Shown piece after piece: positions 52,887 to 61,140 of a stretch of 64,000 bases of DNA. Below the pieces are notes generated by a model. That model saw only the letters and a program-made list of their open reading frames with translations, did no database searches and had not been told where the DNA came from. The number at the start of each line of letters is the position of its first letter. The stretch's first letter is position 1. A program made the translations under genes and the position numbers. Location: the NCBI GenBank assembly GCA_964611435.1, contig CAZSXT010000010.1:1-64000 (forward strand), given 5' to 3'. Source of the DNA: JAYPHU01 sp964611435. GTDB lineage: Bacteria > Pseudomonadota > Alphaproteobacteria > Rhodospirillales > UBA2165.

Positions 52887-52977
52887 GCCGTCATGCGCGG
52901 ACCGGCGAAGCCGTGATCCGCGTATCCAATTACGCAAAACAAATATGGACCCACGGGTCAAGCCCGTGGATGACGGC
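52887..52977. repeat. Composite palindromic repeat, copy 2
   Basis: This 91 bp element has perfect 8 bp inverted ends, GCCGTCAT (52887-52894) and ATGACGGC (52970-52977). Inside are ATGCGCGGA...GATCCGCGTATCC and the palindrome CCACGGG/CCCGTGG (52951-52957 with 52963-52969). Order and wording match copy 1 at 42028-42124, although the spacers differ. Confidence 0.72.
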
Positions 52978-53133
52978 ACTGAAAAGGCAGCCCCCCTTTT
53001 TGTTATTAATTGCAATTCATTCTCACTCGCATTATATAGGCCGGGCGAGAAGGATTGAATTCGGCTGTGCCGCCCGCTACATCCTTTGCTCGCGTTGACT
53101 TATACGTAGATTACATCGCAAAGGACCAACCGC

Positions 53134-53712
53134 ATGTCCCAGACCCCACTTGAACTTATCCGCACGAGGCGCTCCGTGGTGGCCGCCAATCTGGGCGAAC
53201 CCGGTCCCACCCCGGACGAGATCGACACGATCATCGAATGCGGTTTGCGGGTGCCGGATCACAGCCGTTGCGGGCCGTGGCGAATCCAAGTGGTCGGCAA
53301 GGAAGGCCAGGCTAAGCTGGGCGAGCTCTACGCTGAGCTTTTTGCCAAGGAGCATCCGGAGGACGGACCCGAACGGGTGGAATATTGGCGCAACCGACCG
53401 TCGAACGCGCCCTTGCTGCTGGTGGTGACTTGCTACCCCAATCAGGAGAAGATTCACAAGGTGCCGCTGATTGAACAGCTTATGTCCATCGGCGCGGCCT
53501 GCCAGAATATCCTCAATGGGGCCCACGCCCTAGGCTACGCCGCACAGTGGCTGACCGAGTGGCCCGCCTATAATGACGATGTCAAGAAACTGCTGGGCCA
53601 TTCACCGGAGACGGACATCCTCGGATTTATCTTTGTCGGCACACCCACCGAGCCGCCGAAAGAACGCAACCGGATCGGCCCCGAAGACGTGGTTGCCCCC
53701 TGGAACGGCTAA
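53134..53712 (+). CDS. Nitroreductase family protein, YdjA-like
   Basis: This is a 192 aa FMN-binding oxidoreductase of the compact YdjA/TdsD-type nitroreductases. FMN contacts are expected at RTRRSVVAANLGEPG, PDHSRCGPWRI near residue 40 and AACQNILNGAHALGYAAQW, and DILGFIFVGTPTEPP is the family's C-terminal segment. The natural substrate is unknown. Its stop is followed after 10 bp by the SMP-30 gene. Confidence 0.88.
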   Translation: MSQTPLELIRTRRSVVAANLGEPGPTPDEIDTIIECGLRVPDHSRCGPWRIQVVGKEGQAKLGELYAELFAKEHPEDGPERVEYWRNRPSNAPLLLVVTCYPNQEKIHKVPLIEQLMSIGAACQNILNGAHALGYAAQWLTEWPAYNDDVKKLLGHSPETDILGFIFVGTPTEPPKERNRIGPEDVVAPWNG

Positions 53713-53722
53713 GGAACTCCCC

Positions 53723-54646
53723 GTGTCCTATCAAATCGAACGTATCGTTGACTGCGAGACCTATCTGGGGGAAAGCCCGGTCTGGGACGTGGAGTCCGGG
53801 TTATTCTACTGGGTGGACAGTACCGGCCGGCGCTCGGGCAAGGACAATGTATTCCGCCTTGATCCGAAATCCGGCAAGGTCGAAACCCGGTCCATCTCCG
53901 ATCACGATATCGGTGCCCTGGCGGTGCGGAAGGACGGCGGGCTGGTGCTGGCCAATGACGACGGGTTTTATTTCTATGATTTCGAGACGGAAGCGCTTGA
54001 CCGGATCGTTGAGATCGAGGCGGACGAGCCTCGCACCCGTTTGAACGACGGCAAGGTCGACCGGCGGGGACGGTTTATCGCCGGCGGCATGGATGACAAG
54101 GAAGAGCTGGGCATCTGCGGTCTCTGGCGGCTCGATCCGGATTTGAGCGTGACCCGGATCGGGGGCGGCATCATCTGCACCAACGGGCCCTGCTGGTCCC
54201 CTGACGACAAGACCTTCTATGTCACCGACACGTTCCAGCATCAAATTTGGGCCTATGACTACGATATCGAGACCGGGTCCCTGTCCAATCAGCGGGTCTT
54301 TGCCTCCACCACAGGGGAACAGGGAATCAACGACGGCTCCACCGTGGACGCGGAAGGCTGCATGTGGACGGCGGAATTGGTCACCGGGGAGCTGGTGCGC
54401 CGCACCCCGGACGGCGATGTGGAGCGCCGCATCGGCATGCCGGTGAAGAACATCACCAGCGTGATGTTCGGCGGGGACAACCTGGATGAAATCTATGTCA
54501 CGTCCATGGCTCGGGTGGATCACCCGGGCGCCGAAGCCCACGATCATTTTGTGGTGGAAACCAAGCCTCAGTTCGGGGCAGGCTCCCTATTCAAGGTCAC
54601 CGGTCTGGGCATCCGGGGCGTGCCCGAACCCCGATTCGGCGGCTAG
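53723..54646 (+). CDS. SMP-30/gluconolactonase family protein
   Basis: The 307 aa protein is a six-bladed beta-propeller lactonase. The metal ligand Glu is in LGESPVWDVESGLFYWVD near the N-terminus, and further ligands are in TNGPCWSPDDKTFYVTDT and INDGSTVDAEGCMWTAEL. It likely hydrolyses a sugar lactone in the cytoplasm. GTG at 53723 follows AAGGAA 7 nt upstream; a longer frame from 53573 lies wholly inside the nitroreductase gene. Its stop overlaps that of the GNAT gene within CTAG. Confidence 0.88.
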   Translation: MSYQIERIVDCETYLGESPVWDVESGLFYWVDSTGRRSGKDNVFRLDPKSGKVETRSISDHDIGALAVRKDGGLVLANDDGFYFYDFETEALDRIVEIEADEPRTRLNDGKVDRRGRFIAGGMDDKEELGICGLWRLDPDLSVTRIGGGIICTNGPCWSPDDKTFYVTDTFQHQIWAYDYDIETGSLSNQRVFASTTGEQGINDGSTVDAEGCMWTAELVTGELVRRTPDGDVERRIGMPVKNITSVMFGGDNLDEIYVTSMARVDHPGAEAHDHFVVETKPQFGAGSLFKVTGLGIRGVPEPRFGG

Positions 54647-55140
54647 TCCAATTTAAACCCGGCTTCGGCAAGCACGACCGAGGTCTCGACTTGCCGGTCG
54701 GGGATGGTCCAATAGGTTCTCAACAGCCGGGTCTTTTCGTCCGGTTCCGTCAGCCGGAAGCCGTGTTTTTCGTAAAAGCCGATTGCCCAGGCCGCCGTCG
54801 CCCAGGTGCCGACCAACAGAGGCGCATCCGCCTTCTCCGTGAGCGCAGCCATCAGACGGGAGCCGACGCCCTTTCCCTGCAGGCTGGTGCAAACATACGC
54901 ATGGCGGATCAGGCAGACATCCTTGACCCGTTGCAGGCCCATAACACCGATCAACGCGTCTCCATCGAATTCGCCCAGGAACGCGACACCCGCCGCCATC
55001 TCGGATCGCAATTCGTCTTCCGCCATATAGGGATCGCGCCAACGGTCAGCGGGGATTACACCCCGATAGGCCTCGGCCCCGTCATTGACGACGGCAAGGA
55101 TGGCGGGGATGTGGGTATCGTTGAGATCGCGGATCGCCAT
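54643..55140 (-). CDS. GNAT family N-acetyltransferase
   Basis: The 165 aa protein has a GNAT fold, with the acetyl-CoA binding motif QGKGVGSRLMAAL (about residue 87-99) and FYEKHGFRLTEP near residue 126. The substrate cannot be told from sequence. It is 15 bp downstream of the class IV aminotransferase on the minus strand and may be co-transcribed. Its stop overlaps that of SMP-30. Confidence 0.85.
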   Translation of the reverse strand: MAIRDLNDTHIPAILAVVNDGAEAYRGVIPADRWRDPYMAEDELRSEMAAGVAFLGEFDGDALIGVMGLQRVKDVCLIRHAYVCTSLQGKGVGSRLMAALTEKADAPLLVGTWATAAWAIGFYEKHGFRLTEPDEKTRLLRTYWTIPDRQVETSVVLAEAGFKLD

Positions 55141-55155
55141 AGATAAGCAATCCCC

Positions 55156-56019
55156 TCAGCTTTTCTCGCTAAATCCGAAGTACAGCTCCCGGGCGCGCTG
55201 ATAAAGCGGACCCGGCTGCAGGTCTCGGCCGTCCAGCCGCACGCAGGGCATAACCTTCGAGTAGTTGGCGCTGCTGAACAACTCGTCCGCCTCGGCCAGT
55301 TCTTGGTACTCGACAACCCGTTCCTGCACCTCGATGCTGTCATCTCGGAGGAGTTGGATCACCCGCTGGCGGGTGATGCCGTTTAGAAAAGTACCGTTTG
55401 GTACCGGCGTATGAACGACGCCGTTCTTGGCGAAAAACAAGTTGGTGTAGGAGAACTCCGCGACGTGGCCGTCCGGGTCCAGGGTGATGCCCGTATCAAA
55501 GCCCTTTTGCCGGGCCTCGTTCACCGAGCGGGCCACATTGGGATAGAGGCACGAGGCCTTGGCGTTAGTTGGCGCCTGATCGGCCGCCGGCCGCCGAAAC
55601 GATGACTTGCAAGCGGCGAAGCCCTTGGGTTCCGGCAGCGGCGCTTCGTAGATGGAGAGCACAAACTTGGTGCTGTCCGGTTCCGGCGTGATGAACCCAT
55701 CCTGGGCATAATACATGGGGCAGATATACAGTTCCGCGTCTTCGTCGAATTGGGAAACGCCTTCCCGGGACAGCCGTTCGATTTCCTCACCCGAGAGGGT
55801 CGGGATCATACCCAACGCCTCGGCCGAATGATTGACCCGGTGACAGTGCCGATCCAGGTCCGGCATTTGTCCGGCGATGGCGCGCGCTCCGTCGAACACC
55901 ACCGTGCCCAGCCACATGGCCTGGGTGTTGGGGGACAGGATCGGCGGGCTGCCCTCGATCCAGTCGCCCTCGAAATACGTACAGGCCGGACGTTCCCGCT
56001 TCGGCACTGCCTTGGCCAT
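55156..56019 (-). CDS. Class IV aminotransferase (branched-chain-type)
   Basis: This is a 287 aa PLP enzyme of the fold-type IV group (IlvE, DAAT, ADC lyase). The PLP lysine is expected in TNAKASCLYPNVARSVNEA (near residue 155), with GHVAEFSYTNLFFAKNGVVH as the family's phosphate-binding region and NGITRQRVIQL near the C-terminus. Branched-chain amino acid transamination is the most likely reaction, but D-amino acid specificity cannot be ruled out. ATG at 56019 follows GGGAGAG. Confidence 0.85.
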   Translation of the reverse strand: MAKAVPKRERPACTYFEGDWIEGSPPILSPNTQAMWLGTVVFDGARAIAGQMPDLDRHCHRVNHSAEALGMIPTLSGEEIERLSREGVSQFDEDAELYICPMYYAQDGFITPEPDSTKFVLSIYEAPLPEPKGFAACKSSFRRPAADQAPTNAKASCLYPNVARSVNEARQKGFDTGITLDPDGHVAEFSYTNLFFAKNGVVHTPVPNGTFLNGITRQRVIQLLRDDSIEVQERVVEYQELAEADELFSSANYSKVMPCVRLDGRDLQPGPLYQRARELYFGFSEKS

Positions 56020-56061
56020 GGTTCTCTCCCGATTTGGTCTGCCCACTAGTGATAGCAGGTT

Positions 56062-56517
56062 TTACCGTTGGGCTTCAAAAAACGATTTCAGCAGCCGCAC
56101 CGATTTCTCCTCTTCCAGTCCGCCAATCACCTCCGGCGCGTGATGGCAACTCGACGACTGGAAGAGACGCGGGCCGTGATCGATCCCGCCGCCCTTCGGA
56201 TCATAGGCCCCGAAATAGACCCGCCGTAGCCGGGCGAAGGAAATTGCCTGCGCGCACATCGGGCATGGTTCCAGGGTCACATAGAGATCGCACTCAGGCA
56301 GCCGGGCCTCACCCCGCTTTGACGCCGCCTCGCGAATGACCAGCATTTCAGCATGGGCCGTCGGATCGTTGAGTTCCTCCGTACGGTTGCCGGCGGCGGC
56401 AATCACCTGGCCCTGATCATCGACAACCACCGCGCCCACGGGCACTTCGCCCCGCGCGGCCGCCGCCGCCGCCTCGGCCAAGGCCTGATCCATATAGGAA
56501 AGAGCGTCATCGTTCAT
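56062..56517 (-). CDS. tadA: tRNA adenosine(34) deaminase
   Basis: TadA converts A34 to inosine in tRNA(Arg)ACG. The 151 aa zinc enzyme has the HAEM motif in PTAHAEMLVI (near residue 54) and PCPMC in LEPCPMCAQAISFARL (near residue 85), giving the zinc ligands and catalytic Glu. Other signature pieces are GAVVVDDQG and VYFGAYDPKGG. It is divergent from the glutamine amidotransferase gene. Confidence 0.95.
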   Translation of the reverse strand: MNDDALSYMDQALAEAAAAAARGEVPVGAVVVDDQGQVIAAAGNRTEELNDPTAHAEMLVIREAASKRGEARLPECDLYVTLEPCPMCAQAISFARLRRVYFGAYDPKGGGIDHGPRLFQSSSCHHAPEVIGGLEEEKSVRLLKSFFEAQR

Positions 56518-56630
56518 GGCGGCAAGGTGGCAGGCGGGCCCGGTTGTGGCAAGCCGGTCTCTGGTCGGCCGTTCTTTGGCGATTATGTGCGCAGTTGCAC
56601 CGGTGTGCGGGGACTCCTATAAGGTCGATT

Positions 56631-57353
56631 ATGTCCAACCCGTCATCACGCCCCGTCATCGGCATCACTCTCGATCATGAAGAACCGGGGGGCTATTCCA
56701 AATTTCCGTGGTATGCGCTCCGGGAGAACTATGCCAGTGTCGTGACCAAGGCTGGCGGATTGCCCCTGGTCCTGCCCCATGAGCCGGAGCTGGTGGAGGC
56801 TTTCCTGGATCGGATCGACGGTCTGATTGTTACCGGCGGTGCGTTCGACGTGGACCCGGCGCTTTACGGCGGCGGCCCGGTCCATGAGACGGTGACCCTA
56901 AAATCCCGCCGCACCGATTTCGAATTCGGCATCACCCGCGGCGCGCTCGATCGGGATATGCCGGTTCTAGGCATCTGCGGCGGACAGCAGTTGTTGAACG
57001 TGGTGTTGGGCGGCACGTTGATCCAGCACATCCCGGATACGGTGCAAAACGCCCTCGCCCATGAGCAGCCCAACCCAAGGGACGAACCGGGGCATCCGGT
57101 GGCGATCACCGAGGGCACCCAGTTGCACAGCATCGTCGGCACGGCGGAGATGAACGTGAACTCCGCCCATCATCAGGCGGTCGAGGCGGTGGCGGACGGG
57201 ACCGTGATCAATGCCGTTGCGCCTGACGGGGTTATCGAAGGGATCGAGGCACCGGCGTACACATTCTGTATCGGGGTGCAATGGCACCCGGAGTTCGAAA
57301 TCGATCCGGGCGACCTCGCCCTCATCAAGGCGTTTGTCCATGCCGCCGGATAA
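56631..57353 (+). CDS. Class I glutamine amidotransferase (peptidase C26, PuuD-like)
   Basis: The 240 aa protein resembles gamma-glutamyl-gamma-aminobutyrate hydrolase (PuuD). The nucleophile is in VLGICGGQQLLNVVLGG (near residue 105) and the His-Glu of the triad in IGVQWHPEFEID near the C-terminus. It probably hydrolyses a gamma-glutamyl compound. ATG at 56631 is chosen, as the longer frame from 56544 overlaps the tadA promoter region. Its last 14 bases overlap rluB. Confidence 0.88.
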   Translation: MSNPSSRPVIGITLDHEEPGGYSKFPWYALRENYASVVTKAGGLPLVLPHEPELVEAFLDRIDGLIVTGGAFDVDPALYGGGPVHETVTLKSRRTDFEFGITRGALDRDMPVLGICGGQQLLNVVLGGTLIQHIPDTVQNALAHEQPNPRDEPGHPVAITEGTQLHSIVGTAEMNVNSAHHQAVEAVADGTVINAVAPDGVIEGIEAPAYTFCIGVQWHPEFEIDPGDLALIKAFVHAAG

Positions 57354-58113
57354 ACCTACAGATCAAGAAAAGGGTGAACGGATCGCCAAGGTGATCGCCC
57401 GGGCGGGCCTCTGTTCCCGCCGGGAAGCGGAGCGCTGGATCACCGATGGCCGGGTCAAAGTGGACGGCAAGGTGCTGGACAGCCCAGCTATCACGGTCAC
57501 CGCAAAAAACAATGTTCTGGTGGATGGTAAACCACTGCCGGAAAAAGACGACACACGACTCTGGCGATATCACAAGCCGTCAGGTCTGTTGACCACCAAC
57601 AATGATCCGAAAGGCCGCGCGACCATCTTCGAGAAGCTGCCGGAAACCCTGCCCCGGCTGATCAGTGTGGGGCGATTGGATCTCAACTCTGAAGGGTTGC
57701 TGCTACTGACCAACGACGGGGAACTGGCGCGGCGGCTCGAACTGCCGGCCACCGGCTGGGTGCGGCGCTACCGGGTGCGGGTGCACGGCCGGGTGGATCA
57801 GGAGGCGCTGGCGAAGCTGGAGAACGGCATCGAGGTAGACGGCGTAAAATACGGCTCCATCAAGGCAACCCTGGACCGCCAGCAAGGGGCCAATGCCTGG
57901 CTGACGGTCGGATTGGCGGAAGGCAAGAACCGCGAAGTACGGAAGGTGATGGAGCATCTGGGCCTGCCGGTCAGCCGGCTGATCCGCATTGCCTATGGGC
58001 CGTTTCAACTCGGGAATTTGAGCCGGGGCGAGGTGGAGGAGGTCCGGCGGAAAACGCTCCGCGAACAATTGGGTCTGGAGCGCAAACATGCGCATCGTCG
58101 GCGGAAGTCTTAG
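57340..58113 (+). CDS. rluB: 23S rRNA pseudouridine synthase RluB-like
   Basis: The 257 aa protein has an N-terminal S4 domain (about 12-70; ERIAKVIARAGLCSRREAER and DGRVKVDGKVL) and a pseudouridine synthase domain with the catalytic Asp in SVGRLDLNSEGLLLLTNDGE (near residue 112). It belongs to the RluB/RluE/RluF branch that modifies 23S rRNA near position 2605. ATG at 57340 overlaps the previous gene. The longer frame from 57211 lies in that gene. Its last 26 bases overlap rsmD. Confidence 0.92.
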   Translation: MPPDKPTDQEKGERIAKVIARAGLCSRREAERWITDGRVKVDGKVLDSPAITVTAKNNVLVDGKPLPEKDDTRLWRYHKPSGLLTTNNDPKGRATIFEKLPETLPRLISVGRLDLNSEGLLLLTNDGELARRLELPATGWVRRYRVRVHGRVDQEALAKLENGIEVDGVKYGSIKATLDRQQGANAWLTVGLAEGKNREVRKVMEHLGLPVSRLIRIAYGPFQLGNLSRGEVEEVRRKTLREQLGLERKHAHRRRKS

Positions 58114-58645
58114 GGGCCGGCCCCTCGCAGCACCCAAGGGCCGGGATACAAGACCAACCTCGGACCGGGCGCGGGAGGGCGTATTTAACATCCTGGCCCA
58201 CGGCGAAGACGTGAATTTCGGGGACTTATTCGTTATCGATCTGTTCGCCGGTGCCGGCGCGATGGGGATCGAGGCCATATCCCGGGGTGCGGCGCAGATC
58301 CTGTTCGTGGACAGTAGCCGGGTGGCCCGGACGGTCATTGACGAAAATGTGAACAGACTTGGCGTTGCCGATCAGACGGCGGTCGAAGCCTGGGACGGCG
58401 CCCGGCTGCCGGACCGCCCGGACCGTTATCCGCCGGCTGGGCTGGTGTTTCTCGACCCGCCCTACGGCAAAGGGCTGATCCTCCCGGCCCTAAACGCCTT
58501 GGTTTCCGGGGCCTGGCTGGCCGAGAAAGCCACAGTAGTGGTTGAGTCCGGGAACAAAGAGGACCTCCCATGTCCGCCGGGGTTCAGTCAAGTGAACGAG
58601 CGGGCCTACGGCGAAGCGTATTTCCGTTTTTTGACGCTTGCTTAA
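58088..58645 (+). CDS. rsmD: 16S rRNA (guanine(966)-N2)-methyltransferase
   Basis: RsmD methylates G966 of 16S rRNA. The 185 aa protein has the family start MRIVGGSLRGRPL followed by DTRPTSDRAREGVFNIL, SAM motif I VIDLFAGAGAMGIEAISRG and the catalytic motif FLDPPYGKG (near residue 120). It begins inside the end of rluB, so the two rRNA-modifying genes are coupled. Confidence 0.95.
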   Translation: MRIVGGSLRGRPLAAPKGRDTRPTSDRAREGVFNILAHGEDVNFGDLFVIDLFAGAGAMGIEAISRGAAQILFVDSSRVARTVIDENVNRLGVADQTAVEAWDGARLPDRPDRYPPAGLVFLDPPYGKGLILPALNALVSGAWLAEKATVVVESGNKEDLPCPPGFSQVNERAYGEAYFRFLTLA

Positions 58646-58789
58646 CCCCTCCCCGCGCATATCAGATATTCGTGAATGACGGAGACGGACACTTGCGAAA
58701 AGTCCTTTATCTTTTAAGTGAAGAGGATCACATACAGATAGAATCGAATCGATCATGTCTGCCGTCTCGGAATGAAGAGGATCTAAGAA

Positions 58790-59302
58790 ATGAAACAGTT
58801 GATGACCGTTTTGGCGGCGTTTTGGGTGATGATGGCGGTAACGCCGATCGCGGACGCGCAGGCTTCTTCTCGCACCGGCGGCGTAGATGATACATGTACG
58901 GCCCGGATCGAGTTTCCCGACGGTAAGGAAGAACTGTCCCTGCAGGACGTGCGCCACGCGGTGGCGGTTCATCTGCAACGCATTGGTTTGGTGCAGCTCA
59001 AGCCGACTTATGCAGAAGGGGACGACGGACTCGTCGTGGTTGACCTCCGCTCTCCCAAGGGTGTTTTGTTGCGCCGTCTTGAGATTGATCGGGCAAATGC
59101 CGAGGTCGTCAGCAATCAGGCCTTTCGCCGGTCGGTCCTGACGGCGGCGGCCGGTCACTCCAAGCAGTTGGACACTGAAACCGACTATCAGCGGCGATTA
59201 CGCCGCCACATGTTGGGCGATGGCAAGTCCTGGGGCGCCTGGATCGGAGAGAAAGGCGGGTGCGCGGATGATTACGAATTCGGCGCACCGGACATTAAAT
59301 AA
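58790..59302 (+). CDS. Hypothetical secreted protein
   Basis: This is a 170 aa protein with a signal peptide (1-23, ending IADAQ) and two cysteines in the mature part, in DDTCTARIEF and KGGCADDYEF, which could form a disulfide. I recognise no family. The ATG has GAGGAT nearby upstream, and the 144 bp gap after rsmD gives room for a promoter. It converges on mutL, 17 bp away. Confidence 0.65.
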   Translation: MKQLMTVLAAFWVMMAVTPIADAQASSRTGGVDDTCTARIEFPDGKEELSLQDVRHAVAVHLQRIGLVQLKPTYAEGDDGLVVVDLRSPKGVLLRRLEIDRANAEVVSNQAFRRSVLTAAAGHSKQLDTETDYQRRLRRHMLGDGKSWGAWIGEKGGCADDYEFGAPDIK

Positions 59303-59319
59303 CCGGATCAGGTAACCGT

Positions 59320-61140
59320 TTAGCGGCGTCCGAAAAGCTTCTCGATATCAGCGAGCTTGAGTTCCACATAGGTGGGCCGGCCATGATTGCACTGTCCTGA
59401 GTGCGGCGTGGCCTCCATCTGGCGTAAGAGGCTGTTCATCTCATCTCCATTGAGACGCCGGCCGGCCCGCACGCTGCCGTGGCAGGCCATGGTCGAACAG
59501 ACATCCTCCAGCCGGCCTTTGAGCCCCAAGGCGGCGTCGAACTCCGCCAGATCATCCGCCAAATCACGGATAAGCCCCGGCACGTCAATTTCCCCCAACA
59601 ATGCGGGGGTTTCACGCACCACCACGGCGCCTGGGCCGAACGGCTCGACCACCAGCCCCAATTCCGCCAACTCGTCCAGATGCGCCGCAATGCGGTCCGC
59701 TGCCGGTTCGTCCAGCTCCACTACTTCAGGGATCAAGAGGCCCTGGCGTTTAACCCCGCCGGCCGCCATCGCCGTCTTCATGCTTTCATAGACCAACCGC
59801 TCATGAGCCGCGTGTTGATCGACGATGACTATGCCGTCGCCGGTTTGCGCCACCACATAGGTCTCATGCACCTGCGCCCGTGCAACGCCAAGTGGATAGT
59901 CGACTGGCGCTTCCGCTTCCGCGGCGCTATCACGCTCCAACACGACGGTCTCCGCGCCCGGGGCGGCGGAGGGCTGCGCGTCAAAATGAGTTAGAGGCGC
60001 CTGAAAACCTCGCCCTGATTCAGCCAAGCCGTAAGAGGGTCTTGAACCCGGCGGCGATGCGTAGGCCAGTCCCCCCTGATGGGGCCGAAATGCGCCGAGC
60101 GCGGCATTGGCCACGGTGGTGGACGCCCGGTGACCAGCGTCGGCCAGGGCATGTTTGAGGGCGCTGACAATCAATCCCCGGACCAGCCCCGGGTCCCGAA
60201 ACCGCACCTCGGTCTTGGCCGGATGCACATTCACATCGACCGTGTCCGGGGGCAATTCCAGGAACAGCGCCAGCAACGGGTGCCGGTCATGAGCCAGAAA
60301 ATCCCGATACGCGCCCCGTACCGCCCCAAATAAAAGTTTGTCGCGGACTGGCCGGCCGTTGACGAACAGGAACTGCAGTGCCGCGTTTCCCCGGTTGAGG
60401 GTCGGCAGGCCCGCATGTCCGGTAAGACGGATTCCTTCGCGCTCGGCATCAATCTCCAACGCATTGGCGGCGAAGTCATTGCTCATGATCCCGCCCAGCC
60501 GTTCCAGCCGCGCCGCGTTCTCGTCGTCCACCAGCGGCGGACAGGCGGGCAGGTTGATTACCTGGCGGCCATCATCGACAAGACGAAAGGCGATTTCCGG
60601 ATGGGCCATGGCGAGGCGCTTGATCGTGTCCTGGGCGTGGCCGGATTCGGTCCGGGGTGTTTTCAGGAACTTCAACCGTGCCGGCGTGGCGAAGAAAATG
60701 TCCCGCACTTCGACCGTGGTGCCAGGCGGATGCGACGCCGGCGCCGGCGGCGTCTTGGCGCCGCCGTTGATCTCTATTTTCCAGGCGCTGTCGCCGTCCT
60801 GTGTCCGGCTGGTCATGGTGAAGCGGCTGACCGAGGCGATCGACGGCAGCGCCTCGCCCCGGAAGCCGAGGGTGACAATGTGCTCCAGATCATCTTCCGG
60901 CAGTTTGGAGGTCGCATGACGTTCCACCGCCAGGTCCAGTTCCTCCGGCGTCATGCCTTGCCCATCGTCGGAAACCGACAAGAAAGTCCGGCCGCCGTCC
61001 CGCAACTCCACCTCGATCCGGCGCGCGCCGGCGTCGATGCTGTTCTCCACCAACTCCTTGATGGCGGAGGCCGGGCGTTCGACGACTTCGCCGGCGGCGA
61101 TACGGTTGACCGTGGTGGAAGGCAGCAGCCGGATCGTCAT
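59320..61140 (-). CDS. mutL: DNA mismatch repair protein MutL
   Basis: MutL couples mismatch recognition by MutS to strand removal. The 606 aa protein has the GHKL ATPase N-terminus: AAGEVVERPASAIKELVENS, ISVSDDGQGM-like DDGQGM and TLGFRGEALPSIASVS. The C-terminal part carries the endonuclease motif DQHAAHERLVYE (matching DQHAx2Ex4E), ACHGSVRAGRRL and QCNHGRPT, the metal-site cluster with Asn in place of the usual Pro. This predicts an intrinsic nicking activity, as in bacteria without MutH. Its ATG overlaps the stop of pgi. Confidence 0.96.
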   Translation of the reverse strand: MTIRLLPSTTVNRIAAGEVVERPASAIKELVENSIDAGARRIEVELRDGGRTFLSVSDDGQGMTPEELDLAVERHATSKLPEDDLEHIVTLGFRGEALPSIASVSRFTMTSRTQDGDSAWKIEINGGAKTPPAPASHPPGTTVEVRDIFFATPARLKFLKTPRTESGHAQDTIKRLAMAHPEIAFRLVDDGRQVINLPACPPLVDDENAARLERLGGIMSNDFAANALEIDAEREGIRLTGHAGLPTLNRGNAALQFLFVNGRPVRDKLLFGAVRGAYRDFLAHDRHPLLALFLELPPDTVDVNVHPAKTEVRFRDPGLVRGLIVSALKHALADAGHRASTTVANAALGAFRPHQGGLAYASPPGSRPSYGLAESGRGFQAPLTHFDAQPSAAPGAETVVLERDSAAEAEAPVDYPLGVARAQVHETYVVAQTGDGIVIVDQHAAHERLVYESMKTAMAAGGVKRQGLLIPEVVELDEPAADRIAAHLDELAELGLVVEPFGPGAVVVRETPALLGEIDVPGLIRDLADDLAEFDAALGLKGRLEDVCSTMACHGSVRAGRRLNGDEMNSLLRQMEATPHSGQCNHGRPTYVELKLADIEKLFGRR

